Assembly: GCA_019925095.2 (NCBI GenBank)
Contig: CM034406.1
Coordinates: 6,178,388-6,242,387 of the forward strand
Source of the DNA: Dendrolimus kikuchii
Lineage: Eukaryota; Arthropoda; Insecta; Lepidoptera; Lasiocampidae
Direction of reading: 5' to 3'
DNA: 64,000 nucleotides
In this document: positions 10,470 to 23,094 of the stretch, in pieces
Layout of the letters: each line of letters starts with the position of its first letter
How positions within the stretch are numbered: the first letter of the stretch is position 1
The notes under the pieces: generated by a model
Database searches by the model: none
What the model was told of the DNA's origin: nothing
The model's input: the letters and a program-made list of their open reading frames with translations, nothing else
Made by a program: the position numbers and the translations under genes

Positions 10470-11149
10470 ATTTTGATTTTCTTATGTATATCATAAGCAT
10501 ACGATAAAAATGGGTCTTTAATCAAACCTTTAAGGCATAATATGATAAATTCACGTAATATGTAGAAATAAACTTTGATGTGATTTCTCTAAAGAAAGTA
10601 AGCTATTTAATCAAATCTCTAATCTTTTTAATGAAAAGGTGAAATATTGTTTAGATGGTTTGAGAGACGCAAGTAGCAAGTTCATTGGTTCTGGTATTCG
10701 CCGGCTGCTGCAGCGAGACGGCTCATGCACTTAAATTTGAACCAAATCTACTCCTTGGTGCGACCTTTGGCCGCGTTTCTTAATTTGATTTTCCCTCAGA
10801 TCTGGTTTTATTACTTATTTTTCCACAAAAACAGTTTAGAAATTTCATCAAATCTCTGTTTATCATTTCCCCGTGACACACACATGTAATTATTCATTTT
10901 ATTCCAAATTATTGATCAATATAGTTCTGATCATTTATTGATGTTGGGTTTTGGATTTGATTATAATATTATATCTATTGTTTTCTGCATTATGATTCTT
11001 CTTTTGCCTATTTGTTAATATAAAATCTCTTGCGTAATGAATATATTAACCTGTTTTGTCTGAATATTTTGTTTTTTTAAGCACACCCTACTTACCCGTT
11101 TCGTGTGTCAAGAAAAGGGACTATTGTCTTAGGTCACTAATACATACTA
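10470..11149. other. Intergenic stretch after gene A
   Basis: AT-rich sequence between the gene A stop and an RTE-1 insertion. I see no coding exon, RNA gene or clear repeat apart from the downstream polyadenylation signal. A moderately GC-rich patch at 10650-10760 has no recognisable identity. Confidence 0.4.
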
Positions 11150-11160
11150 ATACTAACACA

Positions 11161-11591
11161 AACGCGGTCGAGATGCGAGCACTGCGCAAAATCTGCGGAG
11201 TGACGCTCGCGGACCGCGTTCGTAATACCGAAGTAAGAAAGAGAGTTGGTCTGAAAGAGAGTGTCGGGGTGAAGGTAAGGAAAGGAATGCTCCGGTGGTT
11301 CGGGCATGTGGAAAGAATGCATGATGAAAGAATGACTAAACAGATATACAATGCAAAAGTGGATGGATGCAGAAGTCGTGGAAGGCCACGACACACCTTC
11401 CATGATCAAATTGATCGTGTACTAGCAGAAGGTGATGTCAGGAGCCTTAAGAACAGACGAGCTTGCATGACAAGAGTTATGAATGTCAAAGAGGCAAGTG
11501 AGGTGTGTAAGAATAAGCCTAAATGGCACTCTGTTGTTCGTGCCTACCCCGCAAGGGAACTGGCGTGAAGTTATGTATGTATGTATGTATG
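11161..11591 (+). mobile_element. RTE-1 LINE copy 2, 5' truncated
   Basis: The frame from AVEMRALRKICGVTLADRVR to AYPARELA is intact, then TGA and an ATGT-repeat tail. TACTAACACAAA flanks both ends (near 11150 and 11591). Near identical to the other RTE-1 copies, so a recent insertion. Confidence 0.85.
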
Positions 11592-12261
11592 TACTAACAC
11601 AAAATACCCATGTTCTAATGCGCGTCTACTTATACTATACATACACTTAAATATGTAATGTATACTTTAATTTGTACTGTTAATTTGGTACCTTTATCTG
11701 TAGAAATACGGGTAATAGTTGTACAAAAGACGGTAAACAAAGTCGATCGGTCTCACTGTATTTGACCTAAACATAAACCAAATATTTGTAAATCATACAA
11801 ATATTTGGGTACATGTCAATTAAAAAAATTATACTAAGTACATAAACACAATTTAATTAATTATATATTAAAAAATAAAATAAATCAGTTGTCAGAGGCA
11901 AAAATATAATTACAATCATTTACCTAATAAAATCCCTAATGTCATAAAAACACTTTTCCGTCAGCTGGTAATGTATGTAATTTTAATTATAATTTTCTTT
12001 TTGGCAATTCCCTTATTGTTATGGGTATCGATTTAAAGACCTTTATGATTACCGCTTGGCAGTTTTTCGCAGTGTTACAGTTAGGTGTCTAGTCTACTAC
12101 TAGTCTAGTGGGATCTCTAAATTTTATTTTAGAACTAACGCTATCAGAAGTTTACAAGTAAAACCTGAATTGCAAGAACTATAACAAATAGTGAGTCTGT
12201 GATTAATAATGGGTAGACTCTACTTATAAATCTATAGGTTCTGTCTGTACATTTAATTTTT

Positions 12262-13130
12262 AAGTTATTTGAGAGAAATAGCCACTGAACTTTCTGTGTC
12301 TCACGAATCGATCCGTATCATTTAAAATAATCACTTGGATATGAAATATATTGCTGCTCGGCTAGTCCCAAAAGACTTGAATTTCCTACAAAAACTTAAT
12401 CGCATAAGAGTCGCCGAAGACGTGCTAAAACGAGTCTATTTCGACCCAACATTCATGAAACACATTATTACTGATGTCTAGACGCGGGTTTACGAGTTTA
12501 ACATGCAAACTATAGTCACCAAGCTTCGAAGTGGCGCCTTCCAATTGAACTGAAACCGAAAAAACCACGCCAAAGTCAATAAAAAGTCACAGTCACGTTG
12601 TCTGTTTTCTTTGACTATCATGGTTTTGTGCACCCGGAATTCTTACCGGAAGGTCAAACGGTAAATAAGTATATTATTTGAATGTTATGCGGCGTTTAAG
12701 ACAGCACATTCGACGAAAAATGCCAGATTTGTTGTTGAAAGAAAATTCTTTGATTTTGCACCACGATTATGCGAGTTCGCATAAGGCCATCATTATGAAT
12801 GAATTTTTGACCAAAAACTAAACAAATACCATCGAGTAACCACCTTATTGACCAGATATGGCTCTAGCCGACTTGTTTCTTTTTCCTAAACTCAAATTAC
12901 TACTTCGTGGCACCCATTTTCATTCGATAGAAGACATAAAGAAAAATTTGCGACGAGAACTAAACTCAATTGCGGAAAAAGCGTTTAAAAATGTTTTGAT
13001 GATTGGATTATTTGTTGGTGTAAGTGTATCGTTTCTGAAGGAGCATACTTTGAAGGTGATAAAATAAATTTGAATGAATGACTAACATTTTGCGTATTAT
13101 TGATATTTTCCTGGTAATTTTTTGACAGAG
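12262..13130 (+). pseudogene. Mariner transposase remnant 1
   Basis: Begins inside the transposase (GAGAGAAATAGCCACTGAAC, shared with remnant 2). It is broken by stops and frameshifts and ends with frame MALADLFLFPKLKLLLRGTH then FHSIEDIKKNLRRELNSI, the mariner DxxLFPKLKxxLRGxxFxS segment. 5' truncated and dead. Confidence 0.8.
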
Positions 13131-13650
13131 TAGTATACCGTGCTATTTACCTGGGGTAATTGAAGCAGGGATAGTAGTGAATGCACGTAATAGTATGTTA
13201 GTAAGTTCCAATGGACTTGGACTGGAACTTCGATATTTTGATTTTTACTGTTGATAGTTTAATTAAGTATTCAGGAAATCATTCCAAATCGATAACAATA
13301 CATTATTTGCATTCTATACGTATGGCCTATAATTGTTTATATGCAAATCAGGTGCTTACGTAATGTAATAAATAAAAAATAAAATGTATTTAATCTAATG
13401 TATGAATGTCATGGTAACAAGTACGAACACAATAGATTATAAATGAGAACGTGACATTATTCAACGTACGGGGTACGTACGTACAGCGTATTTGCATAAA
13501 AACATAGTTAAACCTTCAGTAAAAATATATCTAAGTGATGGGGAAATTCGTTCAAAAATCATAGAAGCTACATTATTGTATACACATACGTTATAAACTA
13601 AACTGACAATTTATGTTTAATATAATGTATTGTTAACATAACATAACAGA

Positions 13651-13790
13651 CGAGTGTGCATGACAAGAGTTATGAATGTCAAAGAAGCAAGTGAGGTGTG
13701 TAAGAATGGGCCTAAATGGCGCTCTGTTGTTCGTGCCTACCCCGCAAGGGAACTGGCGTGAAGTTATGTATGTATGTATGTATAATGTAT
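13651..13790 (+). mobile_element. RTE-1 LINE copy 3, short 3' fragment
   Basis: About 120 bases of the RTE-1 3' end (GTGTGCATGACAAGAGTTATG ... GGAACTGGCGTGAAG) with an ATGT tail. TATAATGTATTGTTA appears both upstream (13620) and at the right junction, where it runs directly into LTR-1. Confidence 0.75.
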
Positions 13791-13854
13791 TGTTACGAGT
13801 TACGTTACTCGAATTAAAATGCCGTTAGAATTAATATAGAATTTATTATAAGCT
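13791..13854 (-). mobile_element. LTR-1 copy 2, first part (split by LINE)
   Basis: Starts TGTTACGAGT and continues CTCGAATTAAAATGCCGTTA, the reverse complement of the LTR-1 3' end. The match breaks at GAATTTATTATA and resumes at about 16178 with AACTATACAAACACGTATAAC, showing a LINE inserted into it. Confidence 0.75.
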
Positions 13855-16178
13855 TATATAAGCTTCTCATGAAGATCAAGACTTCATATGAAAATCAGCA
13901 ACTGTCAAAATACTGTAACAATCCTAAAATGCTTTGGCAAACGATAAACAATATCTGTAATTTATCTAAATCCCGCAACACACCAACAGAATTAATTAGA
14001 CCTGATAATCCAAAGGTCTCACTAAATGACTGTAACAGATACTTCGCAAACGTTGGTAGCGCCCTGGCAAACCAAACACTAACCAAACTAAACTGCACAG
14101 AGACCACCCTCGCTTCTGACATTAAAGCCGATAATTCTCCACTCCATTCGTTACTCATGTACCGTACTGATGAAGAAGAAGTGGGCTCATTCATCAATGA
14201 GCTCAGGATAGGTAGCGCTCCTGGTGCAGATAACTGTGACCCCCTTCTAATTAAAATTGTAAAGCCTATCATAATACAACCTTTTAACCATATATGCAAT
14301 CTCAGTTTAAGCACTGGAAAATTCCCGGATAAGTGGAAATTAGGCCAAATATCGCCAGTTCACAAAGGTGGTGATAGAACCCTCCCTAGCAACTACAGGC
14401 CAATCACCTTATTAAGTGTATTCTCAAAGTTACTAGAGAAAGTAGTTCACAAACGGCTTGTCGATTTCTTGGAAAAATACTCTCTTATCTCTGATAAGCA
14501 GTTCGGATTTCGGCAGAATATATCAACAGAAGATGCCGTCCTAGCTCTAACAAAGTCAATCGCCACATTCCTGGACCAAAATCAATGTTGCCTAGGTGTA
14601 TTCCTAGATTTAGCGAAAGCTTTTGACACGGTCTCGATTCCCATCCTCCTTAGTAAACTAAATCATATTGGTGTAAGAGGTATAAGTCACGAATGGTTTA
14701 AAAGCTACCTGAGTAATCGCTGTCAATTTGTTAAGGTGGGAGGATCGCATTGGAGTGAACAGCATACAGTAAATTTTGGAGTACCCCAAGGCAGCATTTT
14801 AGGACCTACACTATTCTTAATATATATTAATGAACTGCTGAAAATTCCGATCCAGGGCGCTAACATAATATGTTATGCAGATGATACGGTTGTATTATTT
14901 AACAACAAATCCTGGGAGTCAGTATTTAAAACAGCTCAGACAGGCTTAACCGACATTAGTAAATGGCTAAACAACAACCTACTAACATTAAACACTAAAA
15001 AAACTAAATATTTAACGTTTCATAAAACCCGTGCTTCCCAACCTCGTACGCATCCTAAATTATATCTGTCGCACAGCCTCAGCTCTTGAATACATACAGT
15101 CCTCTGATCATGCCCCGTCGATCGAACACACCACATCTGCTACGTACTTTGGTATTCAACTAGATGAAAAATTAAATTTCAAAAGTCACATTACATCCCT
15201 ATCTAAAAGAGTCAGAAAAACCATTTACATAATGAAATCCCTCTGTAGTTGTGCGACACCAAAAACTTTAAAAATGGTTTATTATGCGCTGTGCCAGTCA
15301 TTACTTCTATACTGTCTTGCTGCTTGGGGAGGAATCCTAAAAACAAAAATTATAGAGGTAGAACGAGCACAGCGAGTAGCACTTAAAGTTATGCATAAAA
15401 AACCGTACAGATATCCCACCAATACACTATACATAGAAAGTGACGTTTTGACAGTCCGACAACTCTATATTTGCAAGGTAGCCACAGCAATTCATAAACA
15501 AAATCTAAATGCCCCTAACTTCTAATACCTCAGCTCCCGTAGAATTTATAATATACCCTTACCTAAAATACACACATCCTTTGCCAAACGCCTTCCTCCA
15601 TATATCCATTTATAATAAAGTATGCCAAAACACACCCTCCGCCAAAGAAATGTCAGCACCAAAGTTTAAACACCAAGTTAGTAAATGGTTAAAAACATTA
15701 AATTACAGTGACACAGAAAGCACAATACTAAACTGACCACAATACTAGGGGCACACACACCCACACACACACACGCCGACACACACACGCGCTGACACAC
15801 ACACACACACGCACGCACACACACACACACACACACACACGCAAACACACACACACACACACACACACGCACGAGCACACACACACGCAAACACGCACAC
15901 ACACACACACACACAAAACCACACGCACACACACACACACACACACACAAAACCACACGCACTCATAGTTTTAGGTTCATTAATTAATAAATCAATTATA
16001 TTTAAGTTTCTATAATAAAATTGTGTTGGGTGCCGCGATACAGACCTAGAGTCTAGTGCAGCAACCGCCGCCAAAAAATTTGTAGCCTTAATTTTAACTA
16101 CTATATAAGTTTTAGATATAATTTTATTAAGGCCTAGAAATAAGTTTATATAAATAAATTAATTTGAATTTGAATTAT
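13855..16178 (+). mobile_element. CR1/Jockey-group LINE with reverse transcriptase, 5' truncated and frameshifted
   Basis: The frame from 13869 to 15089 (406 codons) holds the reverse transcriptase. It shows SAPGADNCDPLLIKIVK, NYRPITLLSVFSKLLEKVV, QFGFRQNISTEDAVLAL, GVFLDLAKAFDTV, GVPQGSILGPTLFLIYINEL and the catalytic YADD box. A frameshift near 15060 moves to the frame 15031-15525 (thumb and C-terminal region, AAWGGILKTKIIEVERAQR), and another near 15520 leads to 15736. The 3' region contains a long CA repeat and ends ATTTGAATTTGAATT. No endonuclease domain remains. Confidence 0.85.
15742..15960. repeat. CA microsatellite (about 220 bp) inside the LINE 3' region
   Basis: Nearly continuous CA dinucleotides with scattered G and AA interruptions. 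It produces Cys/Val open frames on the minus strand that are artefacts. Confidence 0.95.
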
Positions 16179-16541
16179 AACTATACAAACACGTATAACA
16201 CAGGTACAAATATAATAACACGCCCAAAGTCCGTCGCCAAATAGATTACTGAATGTAGTACACACGTCTTGCTTCGCTTGTGCTTATCGCTCGACTGAAG
16301 ATCTCTCCATTAGGCCATTGCTTTATACTGCACCGATACAATATGGCTGCTCGACCGCGTAGATAGAATTTCTTAGAATCGGTTCGACACACCTGACTAA
16401 GGACTGCCATAAAAGATTACAATACACAATGAGCTGTTTTTCTAATGACAATGTTTAAACACAAAGTAAACAAAAGAAGTCCAAATGCGGAAAGGTAATA
16501 AAGTGTGTATTTTATGGTAGGCAGATGTGCATCCACTTTTG
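16178..16541 (-). mobile_element. LTR-1 copy 2, second part
   Basis: Continues the LTR-1 match in reverse: ACACGTATAACACAGGTACA, then GTAAACAAAAGAAGTCCAAAT, to GTCGGC at 16541. There the homology stops 15 bases short of the LTR terminus and a different LINE fragment begins. Confidence 0.7.
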
Positions 16542-17040
16542 TCGGCGTGTAATTCGCTGGCGACGTGGCAATCCTTTGGTATGGGATGCGACCTGTGTGG
16601 ACACGGTGGCTGCATTCCATTTACCAGACACTTCTAAATCGGCCGGTTTGGCGGCGGAAATAGCTGAGTCACTTAAGCGGCGCAAATATGCAACCCTCGG
16701 TAAGAGTTATATGATTGTGCGGTTTGCTGTTGAAACCTTGGACCGTGGAGTTCTGAGGCCATGAGCTATACTACAAAGATATTTCAAAACGACTTATTGA
16801 CTCTTCGGGAAATCAAAAGGCTGGTTCCGACCTCGGACAACGAACCAGTATGAGTGAACCAGCGAGGTAACTTAGCCAGCCTTCTGGGAGCCTTACTCAT
16901 TGATTTCGATGACCTAGGCTTAGTATTCTACTTATAGTCTTAAGGGATTATAGGTAGAATAATACATTATACAATATAAGTTAAGTTTCCATCACTGTAT
17001 TGGTTTATATTAATTAATACATTGATTGTTGTTTTAGAAA
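16542..17040 (+). mobile_element. LINE 3' end fragment (second non-LTR family)
   Basis: The frame reads NPLVWDATCVDTVAAFHLPD then KRRKYATLGKSYMIVRFAVE, a C-terminal segment often seen in animal retroelement polyproteins (GRxLVWDATCVDTxAxSHL). An AT-rich tail follows. The 3' portion (CCTAGGCTTAGTATTCTAC) recurs at 28914-29080 and inverted at 50464-50600. Confidence 0.6.
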
Positions 17041-17337
17041 CAATGATATTTCTATAATAACATACTAGTCACAATTAACATTACGTCCAATCATAGGTCT
17101 TAAATTCATGACTATAAAAGGTGGGCAAGACTAACCACTTTTTGAGCCGTATTTAAAAAAAAAATGGCGGGTAACAGCTAGTTTCAAATAAACGTGCATG
17201 TATAAAAAGGTATGTAAGTAGATGAAGTGAGAGTTGTGTGTCAGGTTCGTTGCAAGTGGAGATTTATAGTCTCTGCGTACTTCTATGGGAAACAGGCGTG
17301 ATAATATGTATATAAGTATATTGATTATGTATGTTTT

Positions 17338-17655
17338 ATCCGTGCAGGAACGGAGAAAGAATACAATTTTCCTGCGGCCGGGCGGCCTGTCGTAAGAGGC
17401 GACAAAATAACCCACAGCCAGGTGGTAGGGCATTTGCCCGACTAGATGGCTACCACCCCTGGTCTAAAGTATGTCGCCATAACAACCTTGAGTTGTGTTC
17501 CGGCATTAGTGACCAGGTTCCAGTCTCCCTTAAGAGAGCAGCAGCGCATTTGTAGCACCTTTGGTGTTGCAAATGTTTATAGGCGATGGTAACCGCTTTC
17601 TATCAAGTGGGCCGTCTGTCTGTCTGCTGAGCTCCTGCAATAAAAAAAAAAAAAA
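17338..17655 (+). repeat. SINE-A copy 3, full length
   Basis: Complete from ATCCGTGCAGG to a 14-A tail. One of the least diverged copies, it retains GCGGCCGGGCGGCCTGTCGT and the 3' GGGCCGTCTGTCTGTCTGCTGA segment. Confidence 0.85.
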
Positions 17656-17814
17656 TGTATTAACTTTAAATAAAATTATACTGGTTTCTAACTTTATCTT
17701 GAACACTCTTGCTTTAAATTAGCATATTATAACCGTCAATTGTTAACAGACCTTTATTAATTAATAATTGCATTTTAATTAGTGACGTTCGTATTAATTA
17801 CCTTTGTTTAGTAG

Positions 17815-17892
17815 TATATAAACTTTTTCGTACCTGTGAGGACAGAGTTCTTTACTGAAACACGCACAGTTCGCGCTCAGACGTACTTCGAG
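17815..17892 (+). promoter_or_regulatory. Candidate core promoter and untranslated first exon of gene B
   Basis: TATATAAA at 17815-17822 is followed about 30 bases later by an initiator-like ACAGAGTT (near 17842-17849). A second initiator-like CACAGTTC lies near 17865. A short GC-balanced leader then ends CTTCGAG|GTAATT, a good splice donor at 17893. The first coding exon of gene B has an acceptor at 25633-25634 only 14 bases before its ATG, so it needs an upstream untranslated exon. This is the best candidate I see on the + strand, and implies a first intron of about 7.7 kb. Inferred; a closer unseen exon is possible. Confidence 0.4.
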
Positions 17893-18105
17893 GTAATTAT
17901 CGTAGAAATAGTATTTAATTTTAATATTAAGTATAATAGTTTTAATGGGGCTTAGACCTAACACATATTAAACAAGTGTCTGATTGACTTCCAAGACATA
18001 GTAAAAATCCAAAAAGTTAAAAGAATCTGTAAATAATGAAAATGTTATAAAATAATGAAAATATGCTATGACTAATTGAAGATAAAACCCGATATTATTT
18101 TTAAA

Positions 18106-18846
18106 TATACATACATACATACATACATAACTTCACGCCAGTTCCCTTGCGGGGTAGGCACGAACAACAGAGTGCCATTTAGGCTTATTCTTACACACCT
18201 CACTTGCCTCTTTGACATTCATAATTCTTGTCATGCACACTCGTCTGTTCTTAAGGCTCCTGACATCACCTTCTGCTAGTACACGATCAATTTGATCATG
18301 GAAGGTGTGTCGTGGCCTTCCACGACTTCTGCATCCATCCACTTTTGCATTGTATATCTGTTTAGTCATTCTTTCATCATGCATTCTTTCCACATGCCCG
18401 AACCACCGGAGCATTCCTTTCCTTACCTTCACCCCGACACTCTCTTTCAGACCAACTCTCTTTCTTACTTCGGTATTACGAACGCGGTCCGCGAGCGTCA
18501 CTCCGCAGATTTTGCGCAGTGCTCGCATCTCGACCGCGTTTACTCTACTTTCATGCTCTCTCTTCCATACCCAACTCTCGCATCCATACGTGAGCGTAGG
18601 TACCAGCACCGCGTTGTGTACGGCGAGCTGGGCCTTCTGGCTGAGGTTCTTAGCGCCTAGAAGTTTACCTAACGCTCCATTCACACTATTCCCCAAATTC
18701 ACTCTTCTTTCTATATCAGCGGTGTACCTTCCATCCCTGCTAAAAGCACATCCAAGATATACAAACTCGTTCACTTGCTCTAGCATAACATCATCGACCA
18801 TTATCCTTGCATTCGTTCTGGTTTCTTCTCTTTCAAACACCATAAC
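18106..18846 (-). mobile_element. RTE-1 LINE copy 4, longest in window
   Basis: The minus-strand frame of 236 codons has the extra upstream segment DDVMLEQVNEFVYLGCAFSR then DGRYTADIERRVNLG, which is the end of the reverse transcriptase domain, followed by the tail seen in the other copies. TTTAAATATACAT flanks both ends. It lies between the candidate promoter and the gene B start codon. Confidence 0.88.
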
Positions 18847-19309
18847 CTTTAAATATACATTCTGTTAAAAGAGTATCGAAAGTGCATGATTTTTTTATGG
18901 TTGAAAAAGCATTTTTTTTTTGGTAGTGTAACGGATCCACTATGCTTATGAATTTTATTTTTAAATTATAATTCATTAAAGTTTTACTTATATAATAAAA
19001 ACTTTTGTACTCTAAAGAAAACAAGTAAGAAGCATTAAAAGTAGAAAAATCAGAACTAATACTTTGTATGATTGTATTGAAAATTAATTTACAATTTTTT
19101 ATACACTTTAAAACATAGTCAACGAATAGAGAAATGACGATAGGAATTTACAGGGTCTAAGAAATTAATCATTATTGAGTATAAGCTGATCCGAATCTTA
19201 TAGTAACACAGTTAAGACACATATTTGAAATTGCAGTATAAATCGATTGATCGATAATTTCTCAATCATATTTAACTAACACTCTTAAACTAAGGCTAAT
19301 TAGGTCTAA

Positions 19310-20170
19310 TTTACAAATAATGCGTAAACAATCACGGATCGCTGAAAGGGGCGGTCCAAATATTGAAAGAACACCCCTTTATTGGAAGTGGTGGTGGCAG
19401 GATTTTTGACAATAAAAGCCTGGGACACGGTTGTTGAGGGGATAGAGAGCGCGAAATCGGGAGAGAAATAAGGAGAAATCGGGAGAATCGGGATAGTAAA
19501 TGGGGAAGACTCGGGAGACTTTCAACGAGGACTCACGAAGGTTCTTGTATAGACTTTTACACAGACCTTTGGGGAAACTCTGACAGATTTTCAGACAGAC
19601 TTATACAGGGCCTCTCGTGAAGAATTCTAGACAGTCTTTTGAAGCGTGAAATCGCGAGTTTTGCTTGAAGATTTGACAGTTGTGTTATCTTTCGTTCAGA
19701 GGTCGAAGCCTCGCTGTCAAGTCTGAGATCCATCAGGTTCTTAATATTGGATCACGCGGTCGAAATATAGCTCCGGGTACGCCGTTGAGCTACGCGAACG
19801 AATTTGTAGTCACTAGATTAGTAGCAGTTTAGAGTCAATTCGACAAATTAATTAATAATCCTGTGATAAATCATTTTCTATAATAAAATTTTATAGACGT
19901 CGAAATTTTAGAAATTAGTATTCCGAACTGTTAGTCCGATCTGTGCGGAGATCGATAGGTTAAAGGTGGTTCCAGTTAGGCGCATTCCAGCTATCGATAT
20001 CCTGAAATAATAGTAGCGGTTACGTGAGTAATAGAGTCCCCGTTTAATGACGAGGACTAGCATGTTAGTCGTATTGCTTATAGTTGTCTGCTTTTATATA
20101 GGTGGCTGAATAGAGTTCGTCTGGAATCCACGAAGTTTTCTAATAAACAAGATTTTTCAACTAACATTCA
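19310..20170. other. GC-enriched unclassified block, possible retroelement leader
   Basis: Contains AATAAAAGCCTGGGACACGG near 19410 and a stretch rich in GGGAGA and GACTTTTACACAGAC motifs, with no coding potential. The composition suggests an old LTR and leader but I cannot identify LTR ends. Confidence 0.25.
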
Positions 20171-23090
20171 GGTTGAGTAATGTACGTAATTTTCATATTA
20201 ATCCAAAATAGTCGAGTATTTGTTTATTAGGTGTATTAAAATATATTTTAAAATGATTTTTTTTAATCTGAGTAATTCTACGTTTAAGCAATATGATTGA
20301 ATATTTCATTCAAAATTATATCTAATTCATTATATGATCTGTTGGACATCATAATGTTGACAAAACTTAATTAATTATTAATCAATTACTAATAGGTATC
20401 TTGTATTTTTATACAAAATCACAGCGGTAAATAACGTTGATTATTTATTTAAAGCACTATAATCAGATATACGTATTTCAAACATCTTTGATCGAACTAT
20501 ATCTTTGAAGTCGTTGAATTCAAACTTCTCGATTATAATATTGGTTCTCTTACTTTAAATAAGTATATGGGGTGCCATTAATAAGGCAATAAATACCGAG
20601 TTATTGGTCTTTGTTTCCTGACGAAATCGTTTGATATCGTACGAATTATAGTATACAGTTGTAGTAGTTTTAGTAGCAGTTATATAATACTTATTTTGAT
20701 AGCGAGTTCCCTACCTTTAAAGCAAAGGTTGAGAATGCAACTAGATTAACGATTAATTGATGTTGGTTAATACATTATTTTATAACACGACACATTATAT
20801 AAATGTTTAATATTTATTATATCAACAACTATATAAATGAAGTTTACGTTACAATTCTTATACTTTACACAGATATCTTTTGTTCTATACAAAATATAAT
20901 ATACACGTATATATCAACGTAAAGTAGTTGTAACTTATCATTTATAATAATCTTCAACGAGATAATGTGTTTTCATTTGTGGTAAATCCATGCCAGTTTA
21001 AATTGGATCAGGGTTAAAAGCCCTATACATATTTATACTATTCTTGACTTACAAGTTCTTGTCTAGTCATTTCTACCTTATGAATTGTTTTGTTTGGCAA
21101 TTATGCCTTCAAATGCAATGCAGTGCTTGGCAAAATGGACGGATAGCTCGATTAGTTCTTGAGATTTGTACATCGTAGCTATAGTACATGATTCTTGCCT
21201 ACCTGGGTACGATATTTATTATCGTGACATACTCATTCGACAGTTTGTGTTTTACACATAGGTCGTTCGCAAACGTCGATTAGACAAATGCGGCGGAATG
21301 GTTTGTTACCGGGAAGTGCCTCGAGTCAGTGCTCTAACTGTCTTGTCTGCTTAAGTAAACGGCTCTTGTTGTCCGGTCTAGTTTGACTTGGACTGTTTTT
21401 AGGAAGAAATGACTCACCAATGAACTATTAAATTCAGTTCGGCATTGAATGCCTGCCTTTCTGTGTTGATTATCAGTGGAATTAACTCTGATCTAAATGA
21501 CTGTTTATGGTTATTTGTCTCAAATTAAAACACTTAAAAGGTAAGGTTATGCCAATGGTATCATGTTATACCCTTCCTATCCTCATACTGGGGAATGAGC
21601 CAATATTTTATATTGTAATTAAATTATATAATACTTGTGTTCGTCAGCGGTGTATCTGCTTGAGCGCTATTATAGCTTACTTGTCTAACTATGGTCGATG
21701 ATTCTTTAATAGATAGTTGGCCTAGACATAGTAACTCGCAGTGCACGTTCGAAATATCCGAACCGTCTGATATGTTCACAATGTATTTTTGAAAGTTGCA
21801 TTTTGGCACTTTCAATAAATTATTGTTAGTCATTTAAATGCTGATATGAAATGTTTGGTAACAATGCTCGTCTACGTGGCCAATATCTCAAATCAATACA
21901 TGCGTGACTAGTAAGTGCTTCCCACCTGAGTGCTATAGTACCAATTACTCGGCGTCGAAATTCTATTTACAGAAAGACAGCCTATTTATTCAAGATAGCC
22001 TCGTGGGACAGTATTATGATACTGAGTACCGAAAGGACGCTATGTATTTTTGTGAGTTGCTTCGGCACTCTCAAAACCCAATTCTGGCCTTACACGCACA
22101 CACATTAACCGAACTGAATTATCGGCCTAAATGACTTACATAATACTTAAAGGATATAATTTTGGGATTGGTTCATCGACTAGTTCCTTTCTAATCCTGA
22201 AGGTATAATAAAAGGTGATTGTGAGGGATCACTTCTTGACCCGGGTGGAAGGCATTTTGGGTTTATTATACCTTTTTATTAAATCTTCATTAATTAAATC
22301 CCTTCCCAAACTCCACATATTTATAGTCTATTATACTATTAATATATCACTAAACTGTTAATTCATAATCACTAAAATCACACTTAATATCATAAATAAT
22401 ATTACTCACCATATTATTCGTACATATTACATAATTACATATACATACTTACATATATACTTATATTTACACTACACCTGTATTATATTTATTTATACGT
22501 ATCATATTTATTACATATCACTACATACATATTATATACACATAATATTCTAATATCAAACCCTAATCAATTAAATTCATATTAATAATGTATTTATATA
22601 TTGAAATACATAAGTATAAGATGGTATTCAGCAACGGTCTATTCTGTTCATCCTAGTCTCGTTATAGGTAACATGGTTGAATGGTCTAAGTAGGTAACTA
22701 ACGACAGGCAGTCGTTCTATAAATGAATAGATAATTACAAGTCGCTAATTATACTGGGTATGATAAAACAACTTCTAAACTTTTAGATGATTTGCTTGTC
22801 CAGACAAATTTCCATAGAACTGAGCTACTACAATATTTATACACACAACGTAGGATATCTATCACTAGACATATTATCACAGCCAACCTAAACTAAAGAA
22901 ATTCTATATTAGATTTCTTTGTAAATTTTAATTCAAGGGCGAAAAATTGAGACTATATAGACTCTCCGCTCTTATGTATATATTCTATTATATACATCTT
23001 CCTAGATCTCTTATGGGGTTTAGAGATAAAGAGATCAGGCCACTTTATTTATAAGGGGAGGTAGTTACAGTAGATTGGAACAACTGTTTT
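20171..23090. other. AT-rich intergenic or intronic stretch without recognisable features
   Basis: Nearly 3 kb with only short frames. Around 21500-22260 there are short GC-richer segments (for example GATCACTTCTTGACCCGGG at 22229) that could be decayed retroelement sequence. I found no convincing exon or RNA gene. Confidence 0.35.
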
Positions 23091-23094
23091 TCAT

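Noticed and set aside
15678..16074. Cys/Val-rich proteins on the minus strand
   Set aside because: Translation of the CA microsatellite in three frames; the same artefact occurs at 30578-30805 and 30734-30994.
21500..22260. Decayed envelope and LTR of a gypsy-like element
   Set aside because: Only vague composition hints; no motif clear enough to support a call.
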